A DNA stretch of 64,000 nucleotides from Alistipes onderdonkii (GTDB lineage Bacteria; Bacteroidota; Bacteroidia; Bacteroidales; Rikenellaceae), in NCBI RefSeq assembly GCF_025145285.1, contig NZ_CP102251.1, forward strand, positions 2,232,001-2,296,000, written 5' to 3'. A program made the translations under genes and the position numbers. The notes under the pieces are model-generated. The model was given only the letters and a program-made list of their open reading frames with translations. It was not told the DNA's origin and made no database searches. Shown in pieces: positions 19,501 to 27,198 of the stretch. How positions within the stretch are numbered: position 1 is the first letter of the stretch; each line of letters opens with the position of its first letter.

Positions 19501-19614
19501 ATCCACGACCAGTCCGTTCACCTCGACCGGCTGCTGCTGTTGCTGTTTGCTCTGGGCACCTGCCTGTACCGCGAGCGCGAGCAGGAAGGCGCATATCAAT
19601 AGAATTCGCTTCAT
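16507..19614 (-). CDS. SusC/RagA-family TonB-linked outer membrane transporter (PUL 1)
   Basis: A 1035-residue outer-membrane transporter that imports oligosaccharides using TonB energy. The signal peptide is MKRILLICAFLLALAVQAGAQ, followed by a short run of Gln. Next comes a carboxypeptidase-like domain (VNGLVVDSDNVPIVGATVYI), the TonB-box-like MEEVVVIGMGTQ near residue 107, the plug (GVISIQSSGEPGRNISEFWVRG, VLKDAAATAVYGSRGANGVV), and the beta-barrel ending in the aromatic strand SLQIYLNF. There is no STN domain, so this transporter is not expected to signal directly to an anti-sigma factor, unlike that of PUL 2. It starts 33 bases downstream of the frameshifted IPT/NHL lipoprotein gene. Confidence 0.96.
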   Translation of the reverse strand: MKRILLICAFLLALAVQAGAQSKQQQQQPVEVNGLVVDSDNVPIVGATVYIKDEPGIGSITNSEGRFKLTAKLYNTLAVSFMGYETAEQIITSAADVKITLREGNQMEEVVVIGMGTQRKVSVTGAVAVVDTKDLELPATNIVNTLGGRVPGVISIQSSGEPGRNISEFWVRGIGTFGANSGALVLIDGLEGNLSQIDPADVESFSVLKDAAATAVYGSRGANGVVLVTTKRGKQEQLKITFRSNYTISELRRLPRYVGATQYAEMANEAAVASGMSPIYNDTQMDIIRYGLDPDLYPDIDWQDVILNPTSFQHTQYVSAQGGGNIARYFASLGMSQESSAYKSMDDSKYNKGVGYDTYNFRTNIDINLTKTTQIYLGAMGFMSVNKRPSMGKKYSRTDTSLTDWIWDSQSKTTPLMYPLRYSSGELPASGSDSDIPPHVLLNYTGNTVENKSRTLFNIGIKQDLSMLTEGLNIEATGSWDSQSLYGESRYSMPALYLARERNQKGELILSEQVTEASVQYNSEAWNWRKLYFDAKVNYDRTFGNHRVGGLLFYYLESTTESGADSSMNAIARRYQSLSGRFTYGFKDTYFLDVNFGLNGSENFQSGRQYGFFPAVAVGWVPTQYEFMKRIKWIDFMKIRASYGMVGNDRISSVRFPYLTIIEEKTDGTPWGGSGVLTENRVGADNLAWEKAKKFDIGMDLHLFGDRFTMTVDYFRDRREGIFQERAQIPDYVGVISMPYGNVGSMTSWGGDGNFEYFQPLGKNFHFTLRGNFTLSKNKINNWEEATQPYPYLSKTGFSNDVQRGFISLGLFKDQQDVDMSPEQFGTVRPGDIKYKDVNGDGVITDDDKVPLFAYSGIPQFMYGFGAEVRYKNWTLNVLFKGTGNNYFLYGDKDGSKFDGYIPFNGGYKGNVLALAYNPANRWTSADYSGNRATENPNARFPRLSYGNNANNTKPSTFWKGNARYLRLQELSLNYNLHTPGLRKALGLQSIDFQIMCENLAVWDGVEIFDPEQAMQTGHAYPIPRRFSLQIYLNF

Positions 19615-19647
19615 GTCTGTTTAGGATTGTTAGGTGAATAAACCTAC

Positions 19648-21026
19648 TTATTCGATGGCTATGCGGCGGATGGCATAGTTCTCGCTGTCGCCGATGTAGA
19701 GGTTGCCTTCCGCGGTGATGGCCAGGCCGACCGGTTTGTTGAATTTGGCCGCGTCGGCAGGGCCGTTCACATAGCCGGACGATTTGGGCGTCCCCGCAAA
19801 CGTGGAGACGTAGCCATTCGAGAGCGTGATCTTACGGATACAGTGATTCTCCCTGTCCGTTACGTAGATGGCCTCGCCTTCGGGGTCTACGCACATCTGG
19901 CAGGGGTAGTTGAACTGCGCCTCGGCGAGCGGCCCGTCCAGATAGCCCGCCGTGTTTTTCCGCCCGGCCCACAATTCGATGGTGCCAGCGGCGATGTCGT
20001 GCTTGTAGATGCAGTGCTGGCCCTGGTTGGCGAAATAGACGATGTTGGGGTCGCGCGGATCGAAGACGACGCCCATGATGTCGCCCTGGGAGTCTATGAA
20101 GCGGCCGGGAGGCGTGAGATCCTCGCCCTTTCCGGTGGCGGGATCCCAGCGGGCCACGACGCCCTCGTTGGTGTAGAAGTAGAATTTATTGTCGGCCGGG
20201 CACATCGTGAAGGTCTGGATGGCATTCCACACGGGAGCGAAATTGCCGTCGGTATAGAACAGGTCGTGATCCCACTTGATGTCTCCCATGTTCGTGTTGG
20301 CGTAGTCGGCGACGGGGTCGAAATAACCGTATCCCTTGTTCCCGATGTTGGTGTGGTACCAATATACATTGCCTGTGGCCAGGTCGGTGCTCAGGAGGAT
20401 ACCCGTTACGAGGATGCCGAAATCATTGAGGACTTTGATATTTCCGGCCTCCTCGTTCATCATGTAGACGCGGTGCTTGCCTCCGTCGTCTATGCTGAAG
20501 CGGACGTAGAGGTTGTCGTGCTTGTCGACGGCGATTCCCGATTCGGGCTTCGACGAGAAATACGACCCGATCAGCGAGGTGGTTCCTTCGGGCATGGTAG
20601 TGCCCTTCATGCCCCCGGCGATCGTGGAAACATTGGTCTGGATGATGTAGTCGAACAGTTCGTCGAACTGTACCTTGTTCTGCTCGTTCTCACCCACGGA
20701 GACCGAGATGACGCACTCTTCGCCCGGGAGTTTGGGGGCAAGGACGAGCATGCGGTCTCCCGTCGAGGAGATTACGGCTGCGCGCTTTTCGTTGAAGTAG
20801 ACATTGAGGGCTTTGGCGTCGGTGCCGAAGTTCTTGCCCTTGATGATTACCTGGGTCGCTATCGGCCCGGTTTTAGGATAGAACGATTCGAGTTCGATGG
20901 GTTTGTCGGGTTGGTATCCCGAATTCCCCCCCCCTCGTCGCCGTCAGAGCACGCTGACAGCCCGATTCCTGCCGTCAGGCAGGCGAGCCATAAGTGTAAC
21001 CGGCATTTGCAGTAGAAGTTTTTCAT
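19648..21026 (-). pseudogene. IPT/TIG plus NHL-repeat surface lipoprotein, frameshifted at a G9 tract (possibly phase-variable)
   Basis: Reading from ATG at 21026, a lipoprotein signal peptide (MKNFYCKCRLHLWLACL, lipobox GLSAC) leads into CSDGDEGG. A run of nine G on the coding strand (20926-20934) then shifts the frame, and a stop follows about 20 codons later. One more G (ten) or two fewer (seven) would join it to GYQPDKPIELESFYP, an IPT/TIG domain (KTGPIATQVIIKGKNFG), then NHL repeats (AVDKHDNLYVRF, DPEGEAIYVTDRENHCIRK, TAEGNLYIGDSENYAIRRI). Repaired, the protein would be about 459 residues, a common first gene of PULs with a role in surface glycan binding. The rest of the frame is intact, so the break is recent, switchable or a sequencing error. 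Without repair, only the signal peptide and a short tail are made. Confidence 0.85.
20926..20934 (-). repeat. G9 homopolymer on the coding strand, just after a lipobox
   Basis: Nine C on the plus strand, read as nine G in the lipoprotein gene, 10 codons after the signal-peptide Cys. Tract lengths of 7 or 10 restore the frame; 9 and 8 do not. It encodes glycines in the flexible tether, so changes of three bases would be harmless. Confidence 0.9.
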
Positions 21027-21291
21027 GAATGTTGGTTTTAGTAGGGTATATATTAATAGGTTGACGCGTGGTTTGCGGCGGTTTTAACCACCCCGGTGTG
21101 CCGCGGCCGTGCAGGGGCGCCCCGAACCCGATGCGGGACGGTCGGGGACAAAACACACCGCGGCGACGGGACGGGTCGTCCCGCCGCCCGGGAAAGGGCG
21201 TATGAGCCGCATTGACGGTTTCCCCGCAGGTTGGTGGGTCAGGTTCATTTACGTTTCGCAAGTCCCGTCGGAGCATTCGTCCGTCAGGAGT

Positions 21292-21335
21292 TTTTGTACT
21301 TATACAAAAGTACCTAATTGCGGGTGTAATTCAAG
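21292..21335 (-). promoter_or_regulatory. PUL 1 promoter with overlapping inverted repeat
   Basis: Minus-strand -7 box TACTTTTG (21305-21312) matches TAnnTTTG, with CTTG (21332-21335) 19 bp upstream as -33. The predicted transcript start is near 21298, giving a leader of about 270 bases before the lipoprotein start at 21026. A 7-bp inverted repeat, TTTTGTA-CTTA-TACAAAA (21292-21309), overlaps the -7 box and start site, where a repressor or activator could sit. Confidence 0.6.
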
Positions 21336-21913
21336 TCCGCCGGAGTTGAAATGAGATGTATGTTAACTCGCTCTGAAAATTAACATGCTGTTTTTCATTG
21401 CGTTGCATGCTCGGCTGTTTGCCGTTTTGGTAAACGGGAATTAGAGTTGCCGGTGGATATGCGGATTTAATATCCGGCGTTTTGACGGCTTGCCCCGCCT
21501 GTGGGATTGGGAGGATCGGACACTGATAGCTGTTGTCCGGGCACTGGGGCGACCGCAACTTTCCCTCAATCCCGCGCCGGACGTCGTCGTGGGCGTGATG
21601 GCAGAGGGAAAACCGACCTGGGCCGATGAGGATGCACTCGACGCAAACGGCAGGGGCGGATATAATATGCGGGAAAGCCGTCCGTTTTTTAGAAGCGGAC
21701 GGTTTTCGTATCTTGTTCCGGGATTGTGCGCAGCCCTTATTAAAAGGTATTGCAGCGGCTCATGTGGAAATCGCACTTGATTTTGTCGGGCGACTTGTCG
21801 GGGATTATCTTCGCAACCAATATGCCCGTCTGCCGGAAGCCGGTTAAAACGGTGGTTGAGCCGATGAGGATGCACTCGTTGATCGGCGACGAAGCCTGAA
21901 GGCATGCAAATAG
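21336..21913. other. Gene-poor region upstream of the PUL 1 promoter
   Basis: I see no convincing gene here; the open frames on both strands have no family resemblance. It contains a hairpin at 21674-21706 (CCGTCCG with CGGACGG, A/T-flanked on both sides, so able to terminate in either direction). It also contains two copies of a 19-base repeat described separately. The long frames on the minus strand look like read-through of decayed sequence. Confidence 0.5.
21622..21878. repeat. Direct repeat of 19 bases, two copies
   Basis: GCCGATGAGGATGCACTCG occurs exactly at 21622-21640 and 21860-21878, 238 bases apart. On the minus strand both copies would encode ECILIG. This looks like the remains of a duplication rather than an active element. 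Confidence 0.6.
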
Positions 21914-21942
21914 AAAGGGCCGGACATTTTGTCCGGCCCTTT
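21914..21942 (-). terminator. PUL 2 operon terminator
   Basis: A 12-bp perfect stem (21914-21925 with 21931-21942) and 5-base loop lies 18 bases past the stop of the last PUL 2 gene. The minus-strand T-run is short (TTT, then CTATTT). Confidence 0.7.
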
Positions 21943-21960
21943 TCGCATGGTCGCGTGGGG

Positions 21961-24198
21961 TTACTTGGTGACGCAGATGTCGTCGATGAACCACCGCGAG
22001 AATTCGCCGCTGGCAGCGTCGCTCGTGAATTTGATGCGGGTCGAAGCCGTCGCGCCCTCGATCTTCAGCGTATAGTTGTTGAAGGCCGTGGTCGAAAGGT
22101 TTTCGACGGTGGTTCTGGTCGCTCCGCTGATCGTTCCGCCGCCCGTTACCTCGACGACGATCGTCGTCAGGTCGCCTTTCTTGTCGGCGGGTTCCCCGGC
22201 CTTGCCTTTGGGACGGTCGGAGAAGGTCTTGTAGGCCATGGCTTTGAACGAGAGGTTCAGGTTGCCGGCGGTGCCGAGAGCCGGTGTCAGCAGGTAGCCC
22301 GGCGAGTTCTTGTAGGCGTTGCGCGCCACGGCCTGCGTTTCGACATAGCCGATTTGGGCATAGCCCGGACGCTGGCGGACGTTCTCGCCCGAAATTCCGT
22401 TCTTCACGGACGGCGCCCATGACGTGATGTCGCTGCCGCAGTAGTTGGCCATTGCCGCCAGTTTGTCACCCAGCAGGTAGTCGAGTCCTTCGGTCAGGTT
22501 GTCGAACGGTTCGAAATAGAGGGCTCCGGCGGGTTTGGCGGTGTGGAACGACGGTATCGCCTCGATCGCGAAGCACGAGTGCAGGCGCGAGTCGGAGTTG
22601 TAGCCCGCCGTGCCGCCGTTGACGCTGGTTTTTCCCGTGGGGTAGAGTTTCAGGTAGAGTGTCTGCCCCTTGGTCAGGTTGATCGTCGGGGTGAGGGGCA
22701 CGGTGTAATAGAAGAAGAAACCGCTGCTGGAGATGGGCTGCGTGACGGAGATCGCTGTCGAGTTGTCGTCGGGCGTGATGAAGGTTTCGTTGTCGTTGGA
22801 GTAGGCCAGAACCCAGTCGCGCGGGGCGCCGCCCGTACCCGAGAGTCCGAACGACACGCGGAATTTGGCGGGCATGTCCTGCGCCAGCGGGAGCGTCAGC
22901 AGGAAGTAGCAGTTCTGGCCGGCGACCATCGACTTGGCCGGGATGTTGTCGTGCGCGCCCTCGTCGGCCCAGTGGGTCATGCGGAAATCGCTCGACGTGC
23001 GGCCGATGGCCCGTGCCGTGAGGACGGCGCAGATGTTGTTATCCTTATCTTCGGCCTTGAAGTCTGTGCCCTGCTTGTCGAACGTACCGTCCTTGATGGT
23101 GATGTACTTGCAGTCCTTGTTGGCCTGCGACGAGGCGTAGAACGAGAATACGTAGGGCAGCTTGATACCGATCGACGCGCCGAAGCGGATGCCCGTCAGC
23201 CTGAGGTCGTTCTCGGTGCAGGGGCGGATGCCGACCGTGCGGTCGTGCGGGACGGCAATGCCTTTCAGCGTGCCGCTGCCTGTGGGCGCGGCGTTGATGC
23301 CGAACGAAGCCATCTGGTCGGCGATCAGCGCGAAACGGTCGTTGTCGGGGGTCTGCATCGTCAGCCCGTCCATTACCTTCATGCCGTCGAGCGAGTGCCC
23401 CTCTTCGACGTACACCTGCGAATAAACGCCCACGTACATCGATTCGTATACGCCCGACATCAACTGCTCGTACGTGATGGTCGTGGCGTCGAGGATCACC
23501 TGCGACGTTTCGGTGCGTCTGGCCCGGTCGTCGGAAACGGGTTTCAGCTCCATGACGCCGTTCTGGGCGCTGCGGCTGACGACGGCCCCTTTCAGGTCTA
23601 CTTCGAGTTCTTCGCCGATGTTGTAGTAATGGATGTCGTCGAGCCGGAGCGTGATGCCCGTGCCGGGTTCGGGACTCCCCTGCAGGGCGATGCAGTGCTC
23701 GAAGTAATTGTTGTCCTCTACGCTCGATACGACGGTGCCGCGCATCTTCACCTCGTCGGGCACCGTGTAGTCGCCCTCGGCGGCGAGCGCCTTGAGGTCG
23801 GGGATGGTGATGTAGCCTTCTGCGGCCGCCGCGCCCTGCGTGACGGTCAGTACGTCCTTGACGTCGGGGTGCGAGAGCGACCGGGCGGTGATCGTCACCG
23901 AACGCGACGTTTGTGTGTCGTTTTTGGTCAGGGCGGCTTCGATCGTGGCGTTGCCGACGGCCGAGGTCTCGGAGAGTTCGACCCAGGACGTTTCGGCGCC
24001 CTCGACGGTGATTTCCCAGTCGCAGTTCGAATCGACGCTGAACGACAGGGTCGTGGCGAACGACGGGGCTACCAGCGTCGGGGTGCTCATCCTGAGCGTC
24101 GGCATCGGAAGATCCACATCGTCCTGACAGGCCCACGCCGCGAGTATGGCGGCGGCTGTGGCGAGAAGCCTGAATGGTCTTATAAGGTTGTTTTTCAT
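21961..24198 (-). CDS. BACON and DUF5689 domain surface lipoprotein (PUL 2)
   Basis: A 745-residue lipoprotein with signal peptide ending at LAAWAC. A BACON-type domain spans about 35-125 (LSFSVDSNCDWEITVEG, TSWVELSETSAVGNATI, RSVTITARSLSHPDVKDVLTVTQ). A DUF5689 domain with nucleic-acid-binding-like OB character follows (about 130-350: ITIPDLKALAAEGDYTV, VKMRGTVVSSVEDNNYF). The C-terminal half has sandwich-like stretches, ending with SFKAMAYKTFSD and FSRWFIDDICVTK, typical of MAM/choice-of-anchor-like domains. No catalytic motif is recognised. As last gene of the PUL 2 operon it is probably a surface binding protein. Confidence 0.85.
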   Translation of the reverse strand: MKNNLIRPFRLLATAAAILAAWACQDDVDLPMPTLRMSTPTLVAPSFATTLSFSVDSNCDWEITVEGAETSWVELSETSAVGNATIEAALTKNDTQTSRSVTITARSLSHPDVKDVLTVTQGAAAAEGYITIPDLKALAAEGDYTVPDEVKMRGTVVSSVEDNNYFEHCIALQGSPEPGTGITLRLDDIHYYNIGEELEVDLKGAVVSRSAQNGVMELKPVSDDRARRTETSQVILDATTITYEQLMSGVYESMYVGVYSQVYVEEGHSLDGMKVMDGLTMQTPDNDRFALIADQMASFGINAAPTGSGTLKGIAVPHDRTVGIRPCTENDLRLTGIRFGASIGIKLPYVFSFYASSQANKDCKYITIKDGTFDKQGTDFKAEDKDNNICAVLTARAIGRTSSDFRMTHWADEGAHDNIPAKSMVAGQNCYFLLTLPLAQDMPAKFRVSFGLSGTGGAPRDWVLAYSNDNETFITPDDNSTAISVTQPISSSGFFFYYTVPLTPTINLTKGQTLYLKLYPTGKTSVNGGTAGYNSDSRLHSCFAIEAIPSFHTAKPAGALYFEPFDNLTEGLDYLLGDKLAAMANYCGSDITSWAPSVKNGISGENVRQRPGYAQIGYVETQAVARNAYKNSPGYLLTPALGTAGNLNLSFKAMAYKTFSDRPKGKAGEPADKKGDLTTIVVEVTGGGTISGATRTTVENLSTTAFNNYTLKIEGATASTRIKFTSDAASGEFSRWFIDDICVTK

Positions 24199-24212
24199 GG
24201 TCAGGTCATTTT

Positions 24213-26297
24213 TTATTTAGCAATAAGTGGCAGCGTGTGCCGGATATCTGCCGAAGAGGTGCCCAGCAGTATCTCGAAATCGCCGGGGTTTACACGCCAT
24301 GCGTGCGTCTGGTCGCACCAGTAAGCCAGATCCCTGTAAGCGATCTCGAACTCCACGACCTGCGACGCTCCGGGCGTCAGCTCCGTTTTGCGGAAGCCCT
24401 TGAGCTCCTTCACGGGACGTATCACCGCTGGGTTCTTCTCCGAAACGTAGAGCTGGACGACTTCGGCGCCGGGCAGCGTGCCCGTGTTGGTGAGCCTTAC
24501 CGAGATTTTGACTTTCTCGCCGTCGGCGATGGCTTTGGCCGAAAGGCGGGGCTTCGACAGCTCGAAGGTGGTGTAGGAGAGCCCATGCCCGAAGGGGAAG
24601 AGCGGCTCGATGCCCTTGGTGTCGTACCAGCGGTAGCCTACCAGCACTCCCTCGGTGTAGGGAATGTCGTAAAGCTGGATGAGCCGTTCGTTGCGGCATT
24701 CGTTGTAGAACTGTCCGTCGGGCGGAATGCTTCCTTTGGCCGGAGAGTCGGCGAACTCCTTTTCGATGGTTATCGGCAGTTTGCCCGACGGGTTCAGCTC
24801 GCCGGCGAGCACTTTCGCGATGGCGCGGAATCCGTTCTGTCCCGGATACCAGCCGTAGAGGATGGCTGCGGCTTTGTCGGCCCAGCCGGTCATGCGGATG
24901 CCCGAACCGGAATTGACCAGCACGACGGTGCGGGGATTGGCCCCGACGGCCTGCTGCACCAGCTTCTCCGCGGAATAGGGGAGCGCGAACGGACGTTCGA
25001 TGCTCTCGGCGTCGAGCGTCCCCACGCTTACGAGTACGACGTCCGCGGCGGCGAACTGCTCTTTCGAGGGTTTTTCGGCGAAGGTCACCCGGGCGCCGAA
25101 CTGCTCTTCGAGCGCTTGGCGCAGGGTGACATTGTTGTAACCCTTGACTGCCGCCGAACCTGCCCCGCGCGGGATTTCGTCGAGAAATTGGCCTGCCGCG
25201 AGTATCTTCGTTCCGGGTTTGAGCGGCAGGAGCCCGTCGTTCCGGAGCAGTACGATGCCCTCGGAGCTCGTTCTGTAAGCGGCGGCTTCGTGTTCGGGAA
25301 GTTTCGCCAGCAGTTCGGGTTTGTACTTTTCGTCGCCCTTGCGGTCGTACAGCCCGAACCGGATGCAGGTGGCGATCAGCGGACGGATCATCGCGTCGAT
25401 GTCGGCTTCGGTGATTTTGCCCTGCGACAGCAGCTCCTGTGCCGTGATATCCTCTTTCCAGCTGCCAGGCATCTCGACGTTCTGACCCGAAAGAATCAGC
25501 TTCTGCATGTCGTAGACCGAATTCCAGTCGGTCATGACCAGTCCTTCGAATCCGAGTTCGCCGCGCAGCAGGTCGGTAATGACCTCTTTGCTCTGACCCG
25601 CCCACTCGCCGTTGATGCGGTTGTACGAGGTCATTACGCAGGCGACGCCTGCGGCGATGCCGGCTTCGAAGCCGGGCAGGTAGATCTCACGCATCGTGCG
25701 TTCGTCGAGAATCGAGTTCGAACGGCGGCGGTAGAATTCCGTGTTGTTGGCCAGGAAGTGTTTCAGGCAGGCGGCCGTGCCGGTACTCTGCATCCCCTGC
25801 ACGTAGTTCTCGGTGATGCGCGACGTGAGAAACGGATCCTCGCCGAAATACTCGAAATTGCGGCCGCACTGCGAATTGCGGTAGATGTTCAGTCCGGGGC
25901 CGAGCAGTACCTCGACGCCGCCCGCACGGCACTCCTCGCCGATGGATCGGGCGTAATCGTAGGCCAGCGCCGGATTGAACGTGGCGGCCAGCATGATCGG
26001 GCATGGGAAGGCGGTGGACTTTTCGAGCTGCCGAACCATCGTGGGGTCGGGCAGGTTGTGGCGCATGTTCACGCCCTGCGAAGCGTCCGAAAGGTAGATG
26101 TAGGGGATGCCGAGGCGTTCGATGCCGTTGAAGAAGAAGCGGCTGTAACCCCGCGTCATCGAGATTTTTTCGTCGAGCGTCATCTTCGATAGCAGGCTGT
26201 CGGCCTGCCGGGCGGCTTCGACCACGCTCATGCGCGGCTGGGCGAAACCGGAAACGGCAAAAAAGAGCAGTAAGGTCGATAATGCGATCTTTTTCAT
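24213..26297 (-). CDS. Glycoside hydrolase family 3 beta-glucosidase-like enzyme (PUL 2)
   Basis: A 694-residue exported enzyme expected to release beta-linked sugars (commonly glucose or xylose) from non-reducing ends. The signal peptide is MKKIALSTLLLFFAVSGFAQ. The N-terminal TIM barrel has GPGLNIYRNSQCGRNFEYFGEDP, KHFLANN and the nucleophile Asp in GLVMTDWNSVYD. The second domain follows with GAGSAAVKG, SVGTLDAESIERPF and LVNSGSGIRM. The C-terminal FnIII domain has FPFGHGLSYTTFELS and ends with DFEILLGTSSADIR. No lipobox is present, so it is probably periplasmic. It lies between the EEP lipoprotein gene (6 bases upstream) and the DUF5689 lipoprotein gene. Confidence 0.95.
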   Translation of the reverse strand: MKKIALSTLLLFFAVSGFAQPRMSVVEAARQADSLLSKMTLDEKISMTRGYSRFFFNGIERLGIPYIYLSDASQGVNMRHNLPDPTMVRQLEKSTAFPCPIMLAATFNPALAYDYARSIGEECRAGGVEVLLGPGLNIYRNSQCGRNFEYFGEDPFLTSRITENYVQGMQSTGTAACLKHFLANNTEFYRRRSNSILDERTMREIYLPGFEAGIAAGVACVMTSYNRINGEWAGQSKEVITDLLRGELGFEGLVMTDWNSVYDMQKLILSGQNVEMPGSWKEDITAQELLSQGKITEADIDAMIRPLIATCIRFGLYDRKGDEKYKPELLAKLPEHEAAAYRTSSEGIVLLRNDGLLPLKPGTKILAAGQFLDEIPRGAGSAAVKGYNNVTLRQALEEQFGARVTFAEKPSKEQFAAADVVLVSVGTLDAESIERPFALPYSAEKLVQQAVGANPRTVVLVNSGSGIRMTGWADKAAAILYGWYPGQNGFRAIAKVLAGELNPSGKLPITIEKEFADSPAKGSIPPDGQFYNECRNERLIQLYDIPYTEGVLVGYRWYDTKGIEPLFPFGHGLSYTTFELSKPRLSAKAIADGEKVKISVRLTNTGTLPGAEVVQLYVSEKNPAVIRPVKELKGFRKTELTPGASQVVEFEIAYRDLAYWCDQTHAWRVNPGDFEILLGTSSADIRHTLPLIAK

Positions 26298-26303
26298 AAC
26301 AGG

Positions 26304-27182
26304 TTATTTTTTGATGTCCACCAATACGGGCAGGTGATCCGACACTTTATTGACATTGATCTCGTCGTACGACGGGACGGCCGTTCCCAGCACTTCGCAG
26401 GCGGCCTTGTTGCCTTTGTAAAGCACGATGTAGTCGATACGCTTGGGGGTGGCGGTGTTCATGAAGGTATTGGACGAGGTGCTGATGATCTCCCATTTCT
26501 CCTTCAGCTTGACCATCATCTCCGACGACATGTTGCTTTCGTTGAAGTCGCCCGCAAGGAAGATGGGCTTGGTGTACGATGCGTAGTTGGCGGCGATGTA
26601 GGCGTTGATGATCTCCACCGACTGCGCCCGGTTGGTCGTTTCGAGGTGGCAGAGGTGGGTGGCGATAAAGATGTAATCGTCGAACTCGGCGAGGAAGAAC
26701 TTGCGCGCCTCGGTGCCGGGCAGGTCGCCCGATACGGTGCGCAGCGGTTCCCGCTTGCTGAGGATGCCGATGCCGTAGTCGCCGCCGCGGTAGTCGATCG
26801 TCTTGCAGTAGTAGGGTTTCATGCCCGTGCGGTCGGCCAGCTCCTGGAGCTGGTCGTGCGGGTGCCATGTGGTGAATTTGTCCAGCTCCTGCAGGGCGAT
26901 CACGTCGGGGTCTATCAGCGAAATGACCTTGGCTGTGTTGTTGTAGTTGGCGCGATCCACGTTGGTCTGGGTCTCCCAGCCTTCGCAGCGGTGGGTGTTG
27001 TAGGTCGCCAGCCGGATCGAATTGGGCAGGCGTCCGTAACCGTCCTTGTAGGGGTTCTCGGCCGCTCCGGCCGAGTGCCCGAAATCGAAATCGGAGTTGT
27101 CGCCGTCGAGCTCGTTGCACGCGGCGAAGGTCGTTGTCGTGCAGAATGCCAGCAGCAGGTATGCTAAGTTTTTGAATTTCAT
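26304..27182 (-). CDS. Endonuclease/exonuclease/phosphatase-fold lipoprotein (PUL 2)
   Basis: A 292-residue lipoprotein with signal peptide ending at TTTFAAC. All the active-site motifs of the metal-dependent DNase I-like fold are visible: RLATYNTHRC (Asn), VIALQELD (Glu), DYGIGILSKREP, ATHLCHLE (His), LAGDFNES (Asp and Asn), KRIDYIVL (Asp) and SDHLPVLVDI (Asp-His). This fold cleaves phosphodiester or phosphate-ester bonds in DNA, phosphoinositides or sphingomyelin. Here it sits between susD and the GH3 gene in a glycan operon, which suggests a phosphorylated or phosphodiester-bearing target. The true substrate cannot be told from sequence. Confidence 0.9.
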   Translation of the reverse strand: MKFKNLAYLLLAFCTTTTFAACNELDGDNSDFDFGHSAGAAENPYKDGYGRLPNSIRLATYNTHRCEGWETQTNVDRANYNNTAKVISLIDPDVIALQELDKFTTWHPHDQLQELADRTGMKPYYCKTIDYRGGDYGIGILSKREPLRTVSGDLPGTEARKFFLAEFDDYIFIATHLCHLETTNRAQSVEIINAYIAANYASYTKPIFLAGDFNESNMSSEMMVKLKEKWEIISTSSNTFMNTATPKRIDYIVLYKGNKAACEVLGTAVPSYDEINVNKVSDHLPVLVDIKK

Positions 27183-27198
27183 GGTCAGCGTTTTTTTG

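Noticed and set aside
21441..21905. A 154-codon minus-strand frame in the gap between PULs
   Set aside because: Low-complexity Arg/Ser/Pro content, no start signal, and it crosses a terminator-like hairpin.
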